From assembly GCA_038380435.1 (NCBI GenBank), contig JAWZYU010000011.1, positions 77,497,501 to 77,561,500 of the forward strand: a DNA stretch of 64,000 nt, given 5' to 3'. Shown here in pieces: positions 24,101 through 36,021 of this stretch. Source of the stretch: Ryuthela nishihirai. Its lineage: Eukaryota; Arthropoda; Arachnida; Araneae; Heptathelidae. Made by a program: the position numbers and the translations under genes. How positions within the stretch are numbered: position 1 is the first letter of the stretch; every line of letters begins with the position of its first letter. Below the pieces are notes generated by a model. That model worked only from the letters and a program-made list of their open reading frames with translations. It did not search any database and was not told where the DNA came from.

Positions 24101-24954
24101 GCAGGTGTCACACTCTAATTATCATGGGAGCTATGTAACAGATACTGGTGATGGGTGCGGCATGAAATTAACAGACAAATAGGGATTGTTGCTGGGACTT
24201 TTAGGAATCTATGGAGAGAGTGGAGAAATAGGCATATACACCTAAAGACTATAATTAGACTGCATAATAGTTTAGTTCTTTCTAGGGTTAGTTATGGTAG
24301 TGAAACATGGATGCTTTGTAAGCAAGATAACAGGAAACTTGACACCTTTAATTCTAGATGCTTATGCAGCATCTTGAACATTAGATGGTTCAACTTTGTA
24401 AGTAATGACGAGGTTAAGCAAAGGAGTCGCCAACCTCCTTTAAGCAACATATTGTACAGAGAGAGAGAGACTCCATTGGTTTGGCTATGTTGCCTGCACG
24501 GATAAGGCCTCAGAAAGAAGGGGAGACCTACGATGCAGTGGGTCGACAGTGTCAAAAAGACCTTGTTAGAATTGGTGTGCAGTGGCCAGATGCAGAAGAT
24601 GTAGCTCAGGACAGATATGATTGGAGAACTAAATTGTACAGTCTGGTTGGTTGCACCTCCGTAGCCCATGGCTGCTTGAGGATGACCATGAAATGTATAT
24701 TATACAAATGTTGGTGAAGCAGGACACCCAATGATCAGCCACCCCTGTTAGTTTTATTTCAGGTAAAACTATTGTAATGTTTTTATTTAGAATTAAATGC
24801 TCTTTGTATCTGAAAATGCATATCTGTTCATTATTTCAGATTAAGATTCAAATTAAAAGAAAGGAATTCTTGTTGCATTATTCTACAAAAAAAAAGAGAT
24901 AAAATTAATACACTTCCAATTTCAGTTAAATACTTTATTACTATTCACCATTAA

Positions 24955-27234
24955 CCCTTACCATACTCGCCTAAAAAATTGACCCTGTGGTCAAACTCTG
25001 CGGTGAGCCTTTTTTTCAACTGTGTTCAGGCAAAAAGTGAATTTTTTTGCCAAATAACTAGTGAAAGGAATTATGACATGTTGTATAGCAAATTAATCAG
25101 CATTTAATTCTGGATTTTTTTGAAAATAAAATATTTAACAAAAAAGATGACTAGTTTTGTTTCAATAGGGCTTTTATAGAAGCATATATTTAAAAAAAAC
25201 TTATCTGGCAATACAAATAAAAGCTCATTAAAAAAAATAGACAAAAATGACTATAACGCAACAATAGAAAGGCTGTTTATAAATGAGAAGAATGTAATTT
25301 TTTTTTCTTAAAATGAAAAAAATTGCTCTCGTTTTTTGAATTTCTTTCACAGCACTATACTTTGAGAAAAGTCCAGGCTTTTCATTAGTCAAATACAACA
25401 AATTAACTTTAGAATTATAAAAAAAACAATGAGCAGAAATAGGTCATGTTATATACCAAAAGAAGGAGCATTTAATTGGGGTTAAGAAAATGATGAAAAT
25501 AAAAAAAAAATACAGGCAAGTAAAATTTTATAAGCATTTTTTTTTTAAAATAAAAATGCAAGATTTTACTGCATTTTCCACATTCCAAATTTGGTAAAAA
25601 ATATTTTTCAAAGTAATTTTGCTATATTTTCTGAAGTATTTTCTACCTTAATATATATATAATTCATAATATTTCTATAGTTACTTAAATCTTTAATTTA
25701 TTTTATAAAAAATATTTGGTCATTTATGCAAACAACGTACAATGCTGATTTTTTCCCCTGATCTGCAAAATCTAAGACTAAGGTAGCAGTGTTACAAATC
25801 TCTTTTTAAAGCAAAATAAATTTTACTTAAATAAAAACTGAAAATAAATAATTAAATAAACCCTTCCACCAAATAATTTGCATTAGATACTGACTACTAC
25901 AGTAAAGTTGAACCTTATGAAAATGGCAGTTTTAAAAATTACGAATTCTGAATGCTAGTTATGAAATTACTTCAATTTAATTAAAAGTAGTATTAAAAAG
26001 TCCCATCATTTAAAAATAAAATACTTTGCTATAATGTCTTAATCAGATGTCTCCTAAAAGTAGCTATCATTTTAAGTCATGTATGCCTAATGATTTAATT
26101 TTCATTCGCATCAAATAATTATTCTTTCTAATTGTAGTATATGTTTGAGAAGCAATATAAATAATTCTAGAAGTAGTTGAAATTGATATCCTAGTTCACA
26201 ATCTGAGAAAAGTCATAATTTATCAGAATCAAAGAAATATTGTAGTTTAGAAAAAAACTCGCAATTTTCCAGTTCAACTTGATAATATCCATATGATTAA
26301 CAGACATATGTGATAAAGTATTTTGTCATCCCTATATTATCCTTTAAAAACCATATTTTATGAGGAAAAGAGAAAGGCAAAAATACTTCAGTACTTTCTG
26401 AAATATGATCTGTAAGGCTAACATGCGCACTACATTGGAAATCAAAACCAGATGTTTGCTGATCAATATCATGCTCCTATGAATTGCCAATCATATGATC
26501 AGAGAAATATCAATTTTTCTCTTTGTATTCCTTTTGTAAAAAATATCTGATAACAGATAAAAATAATTTAGAAGCTCTAAAATAGTTTTTAATTGCAAAG
26601 TATATTAAATGATGCAAAAGTGTGTACAGCTGTATTTTCATGCAAACTACTGAAAACCTCCAATAGGAAATGTTCCCTTGGCATTTGATTTCATTTTATT
26701 GAGAACATAGATGGCCGGATGTTTACAAAATAACTAAAATAACTCACTGGAGCTCATAGGCAGCTAGTAGGGGACTGTTCTAAATACAGAACAGCAGCTA
26801 AGGCTTAGCCGTAATCTTGGTTTTGCTAATAGCAGTTTGAGTAAGAGAAAGCTCTTTTTATTTTCTGAGATATCAAATTAAGGAATATATTTAAAAAATT
26901 AGCAATTTTTAAGAGCTCTGAAATGTCTATTTTTACATATATGTATAAATGAAAAAGTTAGTTCAAACTTGAATATTTAAAAAAAATTGTTCTTTTATGG
27001 TACTAAAGACAGAGTTTATGGTTCATGGCATACAGGCTTCATGAACCTGATTTTATAGGTTGTGGCAGCATAAGGTTTGAATGCACTCCTTTGAGTATAT
27101 AACACGACATATTTCTATTCAGCAGCTCTTTAAGGATAAATTTCCAAAGTGTTTGCATTTTTCTCTTGAAACCACTTCAAAATTAATCTAATCACCAAGC
27201 ACAATTCACTGTCAAAAACTAAGCACTTGAAGAG
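24955..27234 (+). mobile_element. P element copy P2 (TTAA family), uninterrupted
   Basis: A 2280-bp stretch between TTAA at 24951-24954 and 27235-27238. It starts CCCTTACCATACTCGCC; the right end read inward is CTCTTCAAGTGCTTAG. AT-rich, no open frame. It shares the left block GAAAGGAATTATGACATG...CAGCATTTAATTCTGG with the other P copies, and its right third matches 32887-33660. Confidence 0.7.
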
Positions 27235-27639
27235 TTAATTATGTTTATTATATGTACTCCCTCAAACAAAAACAACAACCAATTTACACTAATTCAGTTA
27301 TTGTGCAAAAAATTAATTCTGTGTTAACCATACTTCAGCTGAATAACATTAATACACACATCAAAAATATTCCTCCACCCAGAAGGAATAGAGCTACATT
27401 TCTGCAAATTAGTATGGAAGTGTGGGACAGTGATACATACAAATGAAGGGGAAAATCACAGGTCTGGCTACAATTAAAATATGGCAGATGACACAAATTC
27501 TGTTAGTTGTAGAAAAGGTTGTCATTGGGGAAAAGTGGATAATGTAGATTTATGAAACCAAACCTGATTTGTAAATCAGGTTACCATCAAAGAGTAATGC
27601 TGTTCATACATTGTAGACATGTTAAATCAACTCAGAAAA

Positions 27640-28640
27640 GTTTGCACCATAGGTATCTGTGATGCAGGATGATCTGAGATGAAATGCAGCACATTTGGTA
27701 AATGATGCATGAACAGTTGTCTGCTTCTGGCAGCAATGGACATAGAAATGTGTTTCATATCATCATTGAGGATCAAACTGTCCTCCAGTGACTACAGATC
27801 AAAATGATCAGCAGATTCTTGAGATGGCTGTCAGTACCAGAAACATGACTGCCTGTCAGATATTTAGTGACAGAATGACTGAGGCACTGCCAGTATCTAT
27901 CAGTACCATTCATCAATGCCTGCACAAAGCTGGTATGTGAGGAAGGGAGGACCCTCTCATCTTCATACTGTTCATTTAAATCTACAGGTATATCAGAGTG
28001 CAGTGGTGCAATGAACGAGCTGAGTGGTATGATGAATATATAGTCTTCAGCAATGAGGCCTGCATCTGTCCTGTGACAGAACAATGGTTGTACTAGGGTG
28101 TGATGTACTGGCAAAAGAGCTCCCATACTGTATCACTGAGCACCATACAGTACCCACTGCTGGGATCCTGATGTAGGGCATCACCTCTTACAATAATCGG
28201 TCATCTCCCTTAATCATCGAGGATAATTTAACTGTCCATGGCATGTGGATTTTGTTCTCTGCCCTGTGGTCTCACTACTCCTGCAGACCATGCCACATTC
28301 TAGAATGATAATGCCAGACTACATACCATACATGTTTCTCAATAGTGCCTGCAAGCTGTTCCCATGCTACCATGGCCAGCCCAGTCACCAGATCTATTGC
28401 CAATTGAGCACATCTGGGACATCATGAAATGACATATGGAGAACAGAACTGACTCCAGAGTATAACATGAGAGATCTTCAGGTGCAAGTGCAGCAGATCT
28501 GGAGAACCATAGATCAGGATATTATTAGGAATCCTTTTGACTCAGTTCCTAACTGTATTAGTGCTTGTTTTGCTATGAAAGGTTGTCACACCTTGCACTG
28601 ATGATACCCTAATTAATTCATGTATCCTCCTCAATAAACA
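27640..28640 (+). pseudogene. Tc1-like transposase relic, catalytic region
   Basis: Plus-strand pieces in order: QILEMAVSTRNMTACQIFSD, STIHQCLHKAGM, YIVFSNEACICPV (first catalytic Asp replaced by Asn), NDNARLHTIHVSQ (second Asp, about 28306) and LPWPAQSPDLLPIEHIWDIM (third acidic block, about 28370-28425). Several stops. It lies next to exon D of the GW182-like gene, on the other strand. Confidence 0.8.
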
Positions 28641-28820
28641 GGTTTCAAATGTGACCATTTGTTACTTATGCTATTATCATTTAGCATGTTGCTTTGTATT
28701 ATATGCACTAGATTCTCTCTGGGTGGGATTTTTTTTTTTATGAAGAGTGTATATAATTAATGCACAAAGCAAAATGTTAATATTATAGTTGAACAAGTAA
28801 GAAATCAAAAGTAAACTTAC

Positions 28821-28970
28821 TGGATTGAAAGTCTGAGCCTGTTGAAGCAGTTTGCGTACCATAGCAGGACTCAGGTTATTTATTCCGTTATTCAAATTTA
28901 AATTTGGTGATTGCCCACTTATACCAGCATTGCTAAGCACATTTGGATTACTGTTGCTCCCACCAGTTCC
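28821..28970 (-). CDS. GW182/TNRC6 exon D: Asn/Gln-rich segment
   Basis: A 150-bp exon of exactly 50 codons, phase 0 at both ends. It has acceptor TTGCAG and donor GTAAGT. The product starts GTGGSNSNPNVLSNAG, runs through an Asn-rich stretch and ends with LSPAMVRKLLQQAQTFNP. The LSPxxVxxLLQQ pattern resembles the start of the Q-rich region in TNRC6 proteins. It joins exon E in frame. Its flanking intron holds many insertions (a Tc1-like element directly upstream in plus coordinates and P elements on both sides), yet the splice borders are intact. Confidence 0.83.
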
Positions 28971-31450
28971 CTGCAATCACAATTCATTTTATTGTTGAAA
29001 ATTTGACAAATGTTTAACCTAATGGTATTTATTACTCAAAATTAATATTTCAGAGAAATTTATAAGATATATGTAATAAATATCACAAGAACAAAATACT
29101 GATGTGGATTAGCACAGAATGCATCCAATAAAAACTCATTTTACTTTTTCAATCCTTTCTACCCATACTCCTTAATCAAATTGTTCACTGCTTCTCTAGG
29201 CAGGCACTGGAAAGAAAGTTGTGCACTATTCCTCTGTGTTGATACAAAGAACCAACCAGAGACAGAATTGCAAGTTCCACCTCTTGGTATAATGCTCTTG
29301 TCAGTAACACTTCGTTTACAACCTTGCCAAACTATTCAACTTACATTATCTCAACCATACTGTTCTATCATATCACCATCAATACATTTAGGAGACTGTT
29401 TAACTTCAGGTAACACAGAAAGAAACCTACTATGGATGTCTACTTAACTACCATCAATGGTATGTTGCAAAACTGTTGTACAAGAGCATCCCAAATTTTT
29501 TTTTTAGCAAATCTCAATCTGTTTCTCTTCTGGTATAAGCAGAACGAGATTTTCTCCAAAATATATGTCGATCAGGATATGCTTGGGCATGTTGGTCATG
29601 CACATGGTGGGAACAGCATTTAACCCTTACCATGCCAGGCCTGAAAAAAAAAAAAAAAAAACGAATTGTACCCTGTGCCCAGGCTTTTTTCAACCTGTGT
29701 TCAGTCAAAAAAATAAGAGTCAACTTTAGACTTTTTTTGTCAAATAACAAGTGAAAGGAATTATGTCATGTTGTATGTCAAATTAAATCAGCATTTATAA
29801 TCCTGGCTTTTCTGAAAATAAAATATTTAACAAAAAAAAAGATTATTAGTATTGTTTTAATAGGGCTTTTATAGAGGCTTGTAGTAAAAAAAATTCATCT
29901 GGCAATACAAAGAAAAATTTATTTTAAAAATATCCAATAGACAAAAATGATTATAATGCACATCAATAGAAAGGATATTTGTTTATGAATATTCTTATTC
30001 ATAAACAAATATCTTCTTAAATGAAGAAAATTGCTCTCTTTTCATGGCTTTTCCCCAGCTGTGACCATTCAACTTCAGAATTAAAAAAAAAACAATCAAA
30101 AGAAACAAGTCATGTTAAACACCATACAAAAAAAGAGCATTTAACTAGGGTTAAAAAAGATGAAAATTTTAAAAGTAAAATTTTATGAGCATTTTTAAAG
30201 AGCAAGGTTTTATGTATTTTTGCATTTTAAAATCAGTAAAAATTTAAAAAATTTTGCCATATTTTCTGAAATACTTTATTACTTTGTTATAAGTAATTCA
30301 TAGTATTTTTATTATTACTTGAATATTTCATTTAGTAATGGCCAGCATAGCCCTTGAGCCTGATTGCATTTCCACCACGATGCGTTGCAGGGACCAACCA
30401 ACCATACATAAACCCTATGATGAAGCCCAGGCATTCTCACTCCTTACATGTGCTTTCACCACATGATCACTACAATGCAGTGGTCCACATGCCCAGTTAT
30501 GGATGACCGAACTTACCTATGCTGAGCCATTTTGCCCTGTTATCTCCCTCACCTATCACGTGATAGGTTATATAAATGAGTGTCAACACATACCCACCTA
30601 TTTGCATGGTGCTCAAAAAAATACTTCCTAGTATGGTATTTTTTATATCGAGCAGTGTATATTAAAATGGAGCAAAAATGTATATGGCTGTATTTTTGTG
30701 CAAATCACTGAAATCCTTCAATAAAAAAGAGCATTCGCTTGGCATCCGACTTCATTTTATTAACCCTTCCCAGGTGCAGCTATTCTTTCACTTGGATCAG
30801 CCAAAAAAAAAATTAACTTTAGAACTTTTTTTGCCAAATAACTAATGAAAGGAATTATGGCATGTTATATGCCAAATTAATCAGCATTTAATTCTGGATT
30901 TTCTTAAAAATAAAATATTTAACAAAAAACATTAGTTTTATTTTAATAGCATTTTTTTTAGAGTCATGTAGTAAAAAAATGCATCTGGCAACATGAATAA
31001 AATTTTTTTTAAAAAACACTAATAGACATATATGATTATAATATAATGCACATGAATGGAAAGCTTATTTCTGAAAAACACAAAAATAAATTTTTACTTG
31101 AAAAGAGAAAATCACTCCCTTTTCGGATTTTTTTTCCCAGTACTATACTTCTAGAAAAGTCCAGTTTTTAGCCAATTGTTCTGAGTCAAAAAAACAAGTT
31201 AACTTTAGAATTTAAAAAAATAACTATTCAGCAGAAATAGGTCATGTTATATACCAAATTAAACAGAATTTAATTATGAATTTAATGAAAATAAATAATT
31301 TAAACAAATTTACAAGCATATTGATTTTAGTGAATATGCTTAATATAAATATGCTGAAATTGAAGTTTGGCAGTGTAAGTGCAGAAAAGTTTGTGAACCA
31401 AAGCAAAAAAAATGTTATATTGTCAGCGTGGCACAGCCTAAGATACTGAG

Positions 31451-31490
31451 GTGGTGGTGGTGGTGGTGGTGGTGGTGGGGGGGGGGGGGG
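31451..31490 (+). repeat. (GGT)n / poly-G microsatellite
   Basis: About nine GGT units followed by a run of some 15 G inside P3. It creates a false proline-rich frame on the minus strand. Confidence 0.9.
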
Positions 31491-32499
31491 GTTAAGATCA
31501 TTCACGTAAACATAAAAGCTTGAATTTTTTTAATTAAAATTTTCTAGGGGAAGGGGATGAAATGTTCACAGTGAGTTTAGCCCATTTAGTTGTAAGCTAG
31601 CCATCCAATGCAGCATAACTCAGAAAGATTGATAACATCAGCAGACCAAAATATCACTAACTTATGAAAATAAATCTACAGAAATGAATTTGCTTCTGTA
31701 TCCAATACCATTTATTTTCAGAAAATGATACCAGATCAAAGTTTTACGGGAAAAGTAAAAAATAACAAAATAAAAATTAACATATCACCTAATACGATGT
31801 TAAATAAAATATCCACAGCAACAAGTTGTAGACTGGCCATCCAATGTAGCATAATTATGAAAAAACAATACTTATCAATCGGCAAAAAGATCGATAATTT
31901 ACGAAAATAAATCTACTGAAATGTAAACTAAGGTTAAAACAAAAAAAAAAAATACCAACTCTACAAAGGGTATCCAATATGTTGGATCAAAACTGTAAAC
32001 AATTTATTATGAAGCCACTTATAACATATGGAATGGAGACAGCAAGTGTGAGTCACTTGTCTCTTGTGCAGTGAGCCAAAATGTAATTAAGTGCAGTTGC
32101 ACCCAAGAAGGATGCTTTACTTCCAGTTTTGACTTTAAGAATGGGAAAGTTGCATAGGATGCTGGAAAAAAAAATGATAAAAATAATTCTGGGAATATTG
32201 AAATAATTTCATGCAGAAAAGAGTGTAAAATGGAAAAAAAATGGCAGTACTTACTTGGTAATTACTTCCAAAATCTTCAGTTTTCAAAAATAGCAGTTTT
32301 TTGTTAATTTTTAGTATTTTTGAAACTTAAGGAAAAATATGTTGATAATAGTTTAAATCAAACTTGTGGCTTAAATCAGGTGATTGCTTCAATACAGAGT
32401 AATGTTAACAAACAAATCACCAATACTGTATAGTGCTTTTAAAATATGGCAATCAGATGGTTTTATTGAATTATTTATATTATAGTTTAATAAAATATG

Positions 32500-32715
32500 G
32501 TAAGCCGTCCCATGGCCGAGTGGTTAGCACGCTTGGCTACTGATCTAAGGGACCTGGGTTCGAGCCCCGGGTAAGGCATGGATGTGCATGTTGTTTTTCT
32601 GCTGAGCTCCTGCCATCCTCTCAGACCTTCTACTATGGCATATAAACTGACAGGCTCCTGTCAGACCTCTGTGGCAAGCAGCTGCTTGAGGGGGTATTTA
32701 TTTTTTATTTTATTA
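32500..32715 (+). mobile_element. SINE-B copy with 13-bp target duplication
   Basis: A 216-bp tRNA-derived SINE. The head carries A box TGGCCGAGTGGTTAGC and B box GGTTCGAGCCC, followed by a body with CTGACAGGCTCCTGTCAG and a GGGGGTATTTATTTTTTA tail. Target duplication TTAATAAAATATG at 32487-32499 and 32716-32728. Inserted in P element copy P3. A tRNA-finding program would probably score the head as a tRNA; it is not a stand-alone tRNA gene. Confidence 0.93.
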
Positions 32716-33131
32716 TTAATAAAATATGCATCAAATGAAAAAAGAAAATATTATTTTTCAAGCTTGAATTACACATTTTTAAAAGTTATATGTAAGTAAA
32801 TTTTCAAAAGGCAACTAAAAAAAAATCGAAGTTTCATGTGTAGTACAAAAAATACCTGTAGATGTCCTTGACCTGGAAATGGTTAAGAACACAGATGTTC
32901 AGATCTTTAGTAAAGAGTTCGATTAACTTGCTGGAGCTCTCTGTCAACTAGTGGGGGAATGGTAGGAGGGTATACTTAGTTAGTGGCAATTCTGTGTCCT
33001 GCACTGTGCTAATGGCAGCATTGAGTAAGAAAAATTGCTTTTTTATTTTCTGACACATCAAGTTGAGGAATAAATTGAAAAAAACTGCCATTATTTAGGA
33101 GCTTTGAAATGTCTGTTTTACATACATAAAG

Positions 33132-33515
33132 GTTGGGTTGTTTTACCTCTGAGCGGCACTTTTTTGCACACCATGGGCTAAATGGCCAGGTCACATGGAC
33201 CCCAAAGGCTCAGAGAAGGTTGGGGGAGGGGACCCACTGGAACAGCTGTTGGGAGACAGATGGTAGCCTCCCGTCAAGGCCATCCAGCGTGTTCTTTAAC
33301 GTGCACAGGGTATTGCTCTCCCGCACACGGGGCCACGGCTTAACGTCCCATCCGACGGACGGCGGCCTTTCCAGGCCCATCGGTGTCCCCTACTGACCGT
33401 GGGCAGGGCGGGGAATTTTGCGGAGATAAATCTTAACACTGACTCAGCTGGGACTCGAACCTGGGAACTACAGATTACGAGCCTGGCGCGCTATCGACTG
33501 AGCCACCCCTGCCCC
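33132..33515 (-). mobile_element. SINE-A copy with 13-bp target duplication
   Basis: A 384-bp copy, tail left and head right. Target duplication TACATACATAAAG at 33119-33131 and 33516-33528. It sits in P element copy P4. The A and B boxes are intact. Confidence 0.93.
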
Positions 33516-33659
33516 TACATACATAAAGATAAAAGAGTTCCAACATTACCATTTAAAAAAAAAAATAATTCTTTTATGGCACTAACGAGAGAGTTTGTTG
33601 TTCATGGATGTATATGCAGGCTTTGTGAACCAGAGTTTCGAGGTAGTGCAGTATAAGAA

Positions 33660-35558
33660 GGTGATATTCAAAATATTTAACAATTGGTACAGTAATATAA
33701 ATTAATATGCAAATCAAAAATCGAAAAAGATGTGTGTGAGAGTGCGTGAGTGTATAAAGAATGCACATATGCGAAATTTTCCTTTCATTCCCTAAATGAA
33801 CTAAGCTTTATTATAAAACTGCTTACGAAGTGATATAAGTTGTAACACAAATCATTTGTCAAATCATTCTAATAATATCCAAATCATTTATTGATTTTTA
33901 GAAATTGTTGGTGTGATCGTTTGTTTGGTGAAGCTGTGATTCATTAATCTTCTGTGACCAATACTTCACTGCATCTGTCTTCAAGCATTTATTTATATCC
34001 TGTACATACGGAACTTTCACTAGCATGTCTCTTCCATTGTAGCAGCAAGAATTAAACTAAATTAGCATCCAATGCATGGAAGGTTTCCTTTTCACTGCAT
34101 TTTCGTTAAAACTTACTAATCAAACTTCAAAATATTACAAAAAACTATTTTATGTTTCCTTAGTTACTAAATTATATTTTATCGGTAATTATAAAGTATT
34201 TTCATCATTATGCTGAAACTATTTAAAACCAATTATTTAACCAGGCTAAGATTTCTTGCCTTTTCCCTATGTAGCAATGAGGAACTATTCCAAAATGTAT
34301 ACTTCAAAGTTTATATATTTCACTTAAAATTTAAATATGCTACTATATAATCATCATCATCCTGAAGCAGCAATGGGCTACTGAAGTCCATCCAGACTGT
34401 GCAATTTAGTAAAAATCCATAATGAAGTCCTCTATGTTTTACACATACAAATATGTTAACACATACAAAAGCTAAATCAGTCCCAGTTTCAAACCACATA
34501 ATGTACTGCTTCTTAATGCTTATTATTATGTTGTTAAATATTCTATTTCTCTGTAAAAATGCAACCTAATTATAGTTCCTTATCCTTGGCATTGGCTCTA
34601 ACAATTTGTTGTCACACTTTGTAACATTATTCTAGCAGTGGTTGCAAACTTCACAGGAGTATTCAATGCTAAAGTCATCCAACTTAAACATATACCATGT
34701 AATACACAAAAGTAACACAAATTTTGTGAATAAAGTCTTAATCTAGGTTAGTGGCATGCATAATCAGAATTTTTGGATGAAGATTTTTGAAGAATTTTGC
34801 TAGTGCAAACTACTGAACTATGATTTCTTAATAATAAAATTTTTCCAAGGTGAGGGGACCCCAATCCCACCATCCTTTGAATAGATCACTAATCTAACCT
34901 ATCCTAACCTAATGAACACAATTGCAACACAGGAGGATGAACAGAAAACCTAATATAACCTACCTAGTGCAACAAAAAAAAAAATGGGAACATGCAAGTT
35001 CAAATCTGATAGGGCAAACACAAAGGAATACAACACAAATGATTTAAAACAAAAATTGACATTTATGAGTTCAGCAATGACTTTTTATATATCTTATGAA
35101 TGAGTTCCAATATTACTAGAGCAGAGCTTTGCTAAGAGCAATAGCAGCTCGTATAACAACAGATAGTGGAAAGTGCCCATGTGCTCAATAGCTGCTGTGG
35201 TAAGATGCCAGCCATCCAACAGGGACTTAACAGTAATATAGATATTTAAAGAGGTCATCAACTACTGTTGAATGAGTAATATCTTGTGTAGGATGAGGTG
35301 CAGATTATCTTCTCTCCCAAAGCAGCTAAAAATAATTAACTTTGTTACAAGAAAAATTAAAAAGGATTTTGGAGAGTTCTTGAACTCTCCAAAATCTCAA
35401 TGATCTTGAATTCTGTGAACTATGAGTAATGACTATAAACTATTACTATTGCCTTGTAAAAGCACAACTGAGTAATACTGGAAATTTGCAGATCACTTTT
35501 CCATGGGAAATCATGTATAATGTAATTCTACATTTTAAACCATAACACCATTGCTTAC
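33660..35558. other. Intron sequence without recognised elements
   Basis: AT-rich intron between P4 and exon C. A short block at about 34360-34400 (GCAGCAATGGGCTACTGAAG) resembles a LINE 3' end. Otherwise I see no gene, no clear repeat structure and no RNA gene. Confidence 0.5.
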
Positions 35559-35791
35559 CTGATTTTTACAATTCTGGGCAACATTGAAGCCAGAGGAAAA
35601 CATTGTCAAGCCTTGAAAATTTCCTGACCCATATATGTTTCCAGGAGGAAAATTATTATCTGTTGATTGGTCAGGAAAATTAATTTCATCTGCAATACTG
35701 CTATGATGAACTCTTGATTGATTCACATTTATAGCATTAAGTCCTTCCATTTCCAAAGATCCATCTTTACTATGCACTGTTTGAAGTTCCT
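35559..35791 (-). CDS. GW182/TNRC6 exon C: linker after the UBA domain
   Basis: A 233-bp exon. The acceptor is a long T tract with GCAG (35792 upward) and the donor is GTAAGC (35553-35558). With the one base carried over from exon B it encodes 78 codons, beginning QELQTVHSKDGSLEMEGLN and ending FNVAQNCKNQ. The segment is polar, rich in Asn, Ser and Gly, and looks disordered, as expected for the region between the UBA domain and the Q-rich region. It has no recognisable motif of its own. A GTG inside it can mimic a start codon but is internal. The exon ends in phase 0. Confidence 0.82.
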
Positions 35792-36021
35792 CTGCAAAAA
35801 AAAAAATTATAATCGAATGTTATGTAATTATAAAACAAATTTAATGAAAACAATCTATGTAAAAAGAGAGCTTTAAATTTGAGATACTCTTTACTGTGCA
35901 CTCCACAAATAGAAAAAGACATAACTAGCACTTTTGGGTAGTTTTTTTGGGTAGTTTCTGCACAGACTCAGAGGGACTTCCCACTAAATTAGTCAAAGTT
36001 TATTTGCTCAATTATGTCTAT

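Larger units (their letters stand above)
16933..24720. mobile_element. RTE-like LINE copy 3, twin-primed (5'-inverted) and multiply interrupted
   Basis: Antisense 5' part: 16933-17893 (endonuclease start and 5' UTR) continues at 21749-22391 (rest of the 5' UTR) once the TTAA insertion 17894-21748 is removed. Sense part: 22393-24720, from the point AAACTTAATGG through endonuclease end (MIDYILINSKW at 22489), RT and C-terminus. The left end of the inverted part stops at the same LINE position (AAACTTAATG) at which the sense part starts. That is the expected product of twin priming. The ORF is decayed: stop codons, and the YADD box reads Y-A-D-Y-L at about 23928-23945. No target duplication could be defined; an ATTC repeat lies at the left end. 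Confidence 0.82.
30764..32882 (+). mobile_element. P element copy P3, nested in P4
   Basis: TTAA at 30760-30763 and 32883-32886. Ends CCCTTCCCAGGTG and, inward from the right, CCATTTCCAGGTC. 2119 bp including a SINE-B (32500-32715). It contains a GGT/poly-G microsatellite (31451-31490). No transposase frame. Confidence 0.78.
29624..33660 (+). mobile_element. P element copy P4, split by P3
   Basis: Left TTAA at 29620-29623, start CCCTTACCATGCCAGG. Runs to 30759, is interrupted by P3 at TTAA, resumes at 32887 and is recognisable to about 33660, where homology to P2 is lost. The join CATTTTA-TTAA-GAACA matches the uninterrupted P2 at about 26693-26705. It also holds the SINE-A at 33132-33515. 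Confidence 0.72.

Noticed and set aside
31242..31505. Proline-rich small protein.
   Set aside because: Produced by the (GGT)n/poly-G microsatellite within a P element.
32508..32580. tRNA gene with good A and B boxes.
   Set aside because: It is the head of SINE-B: the body, tail and 13-bp target duplication follow. The same applies to the SINE-A heads and to 50309.
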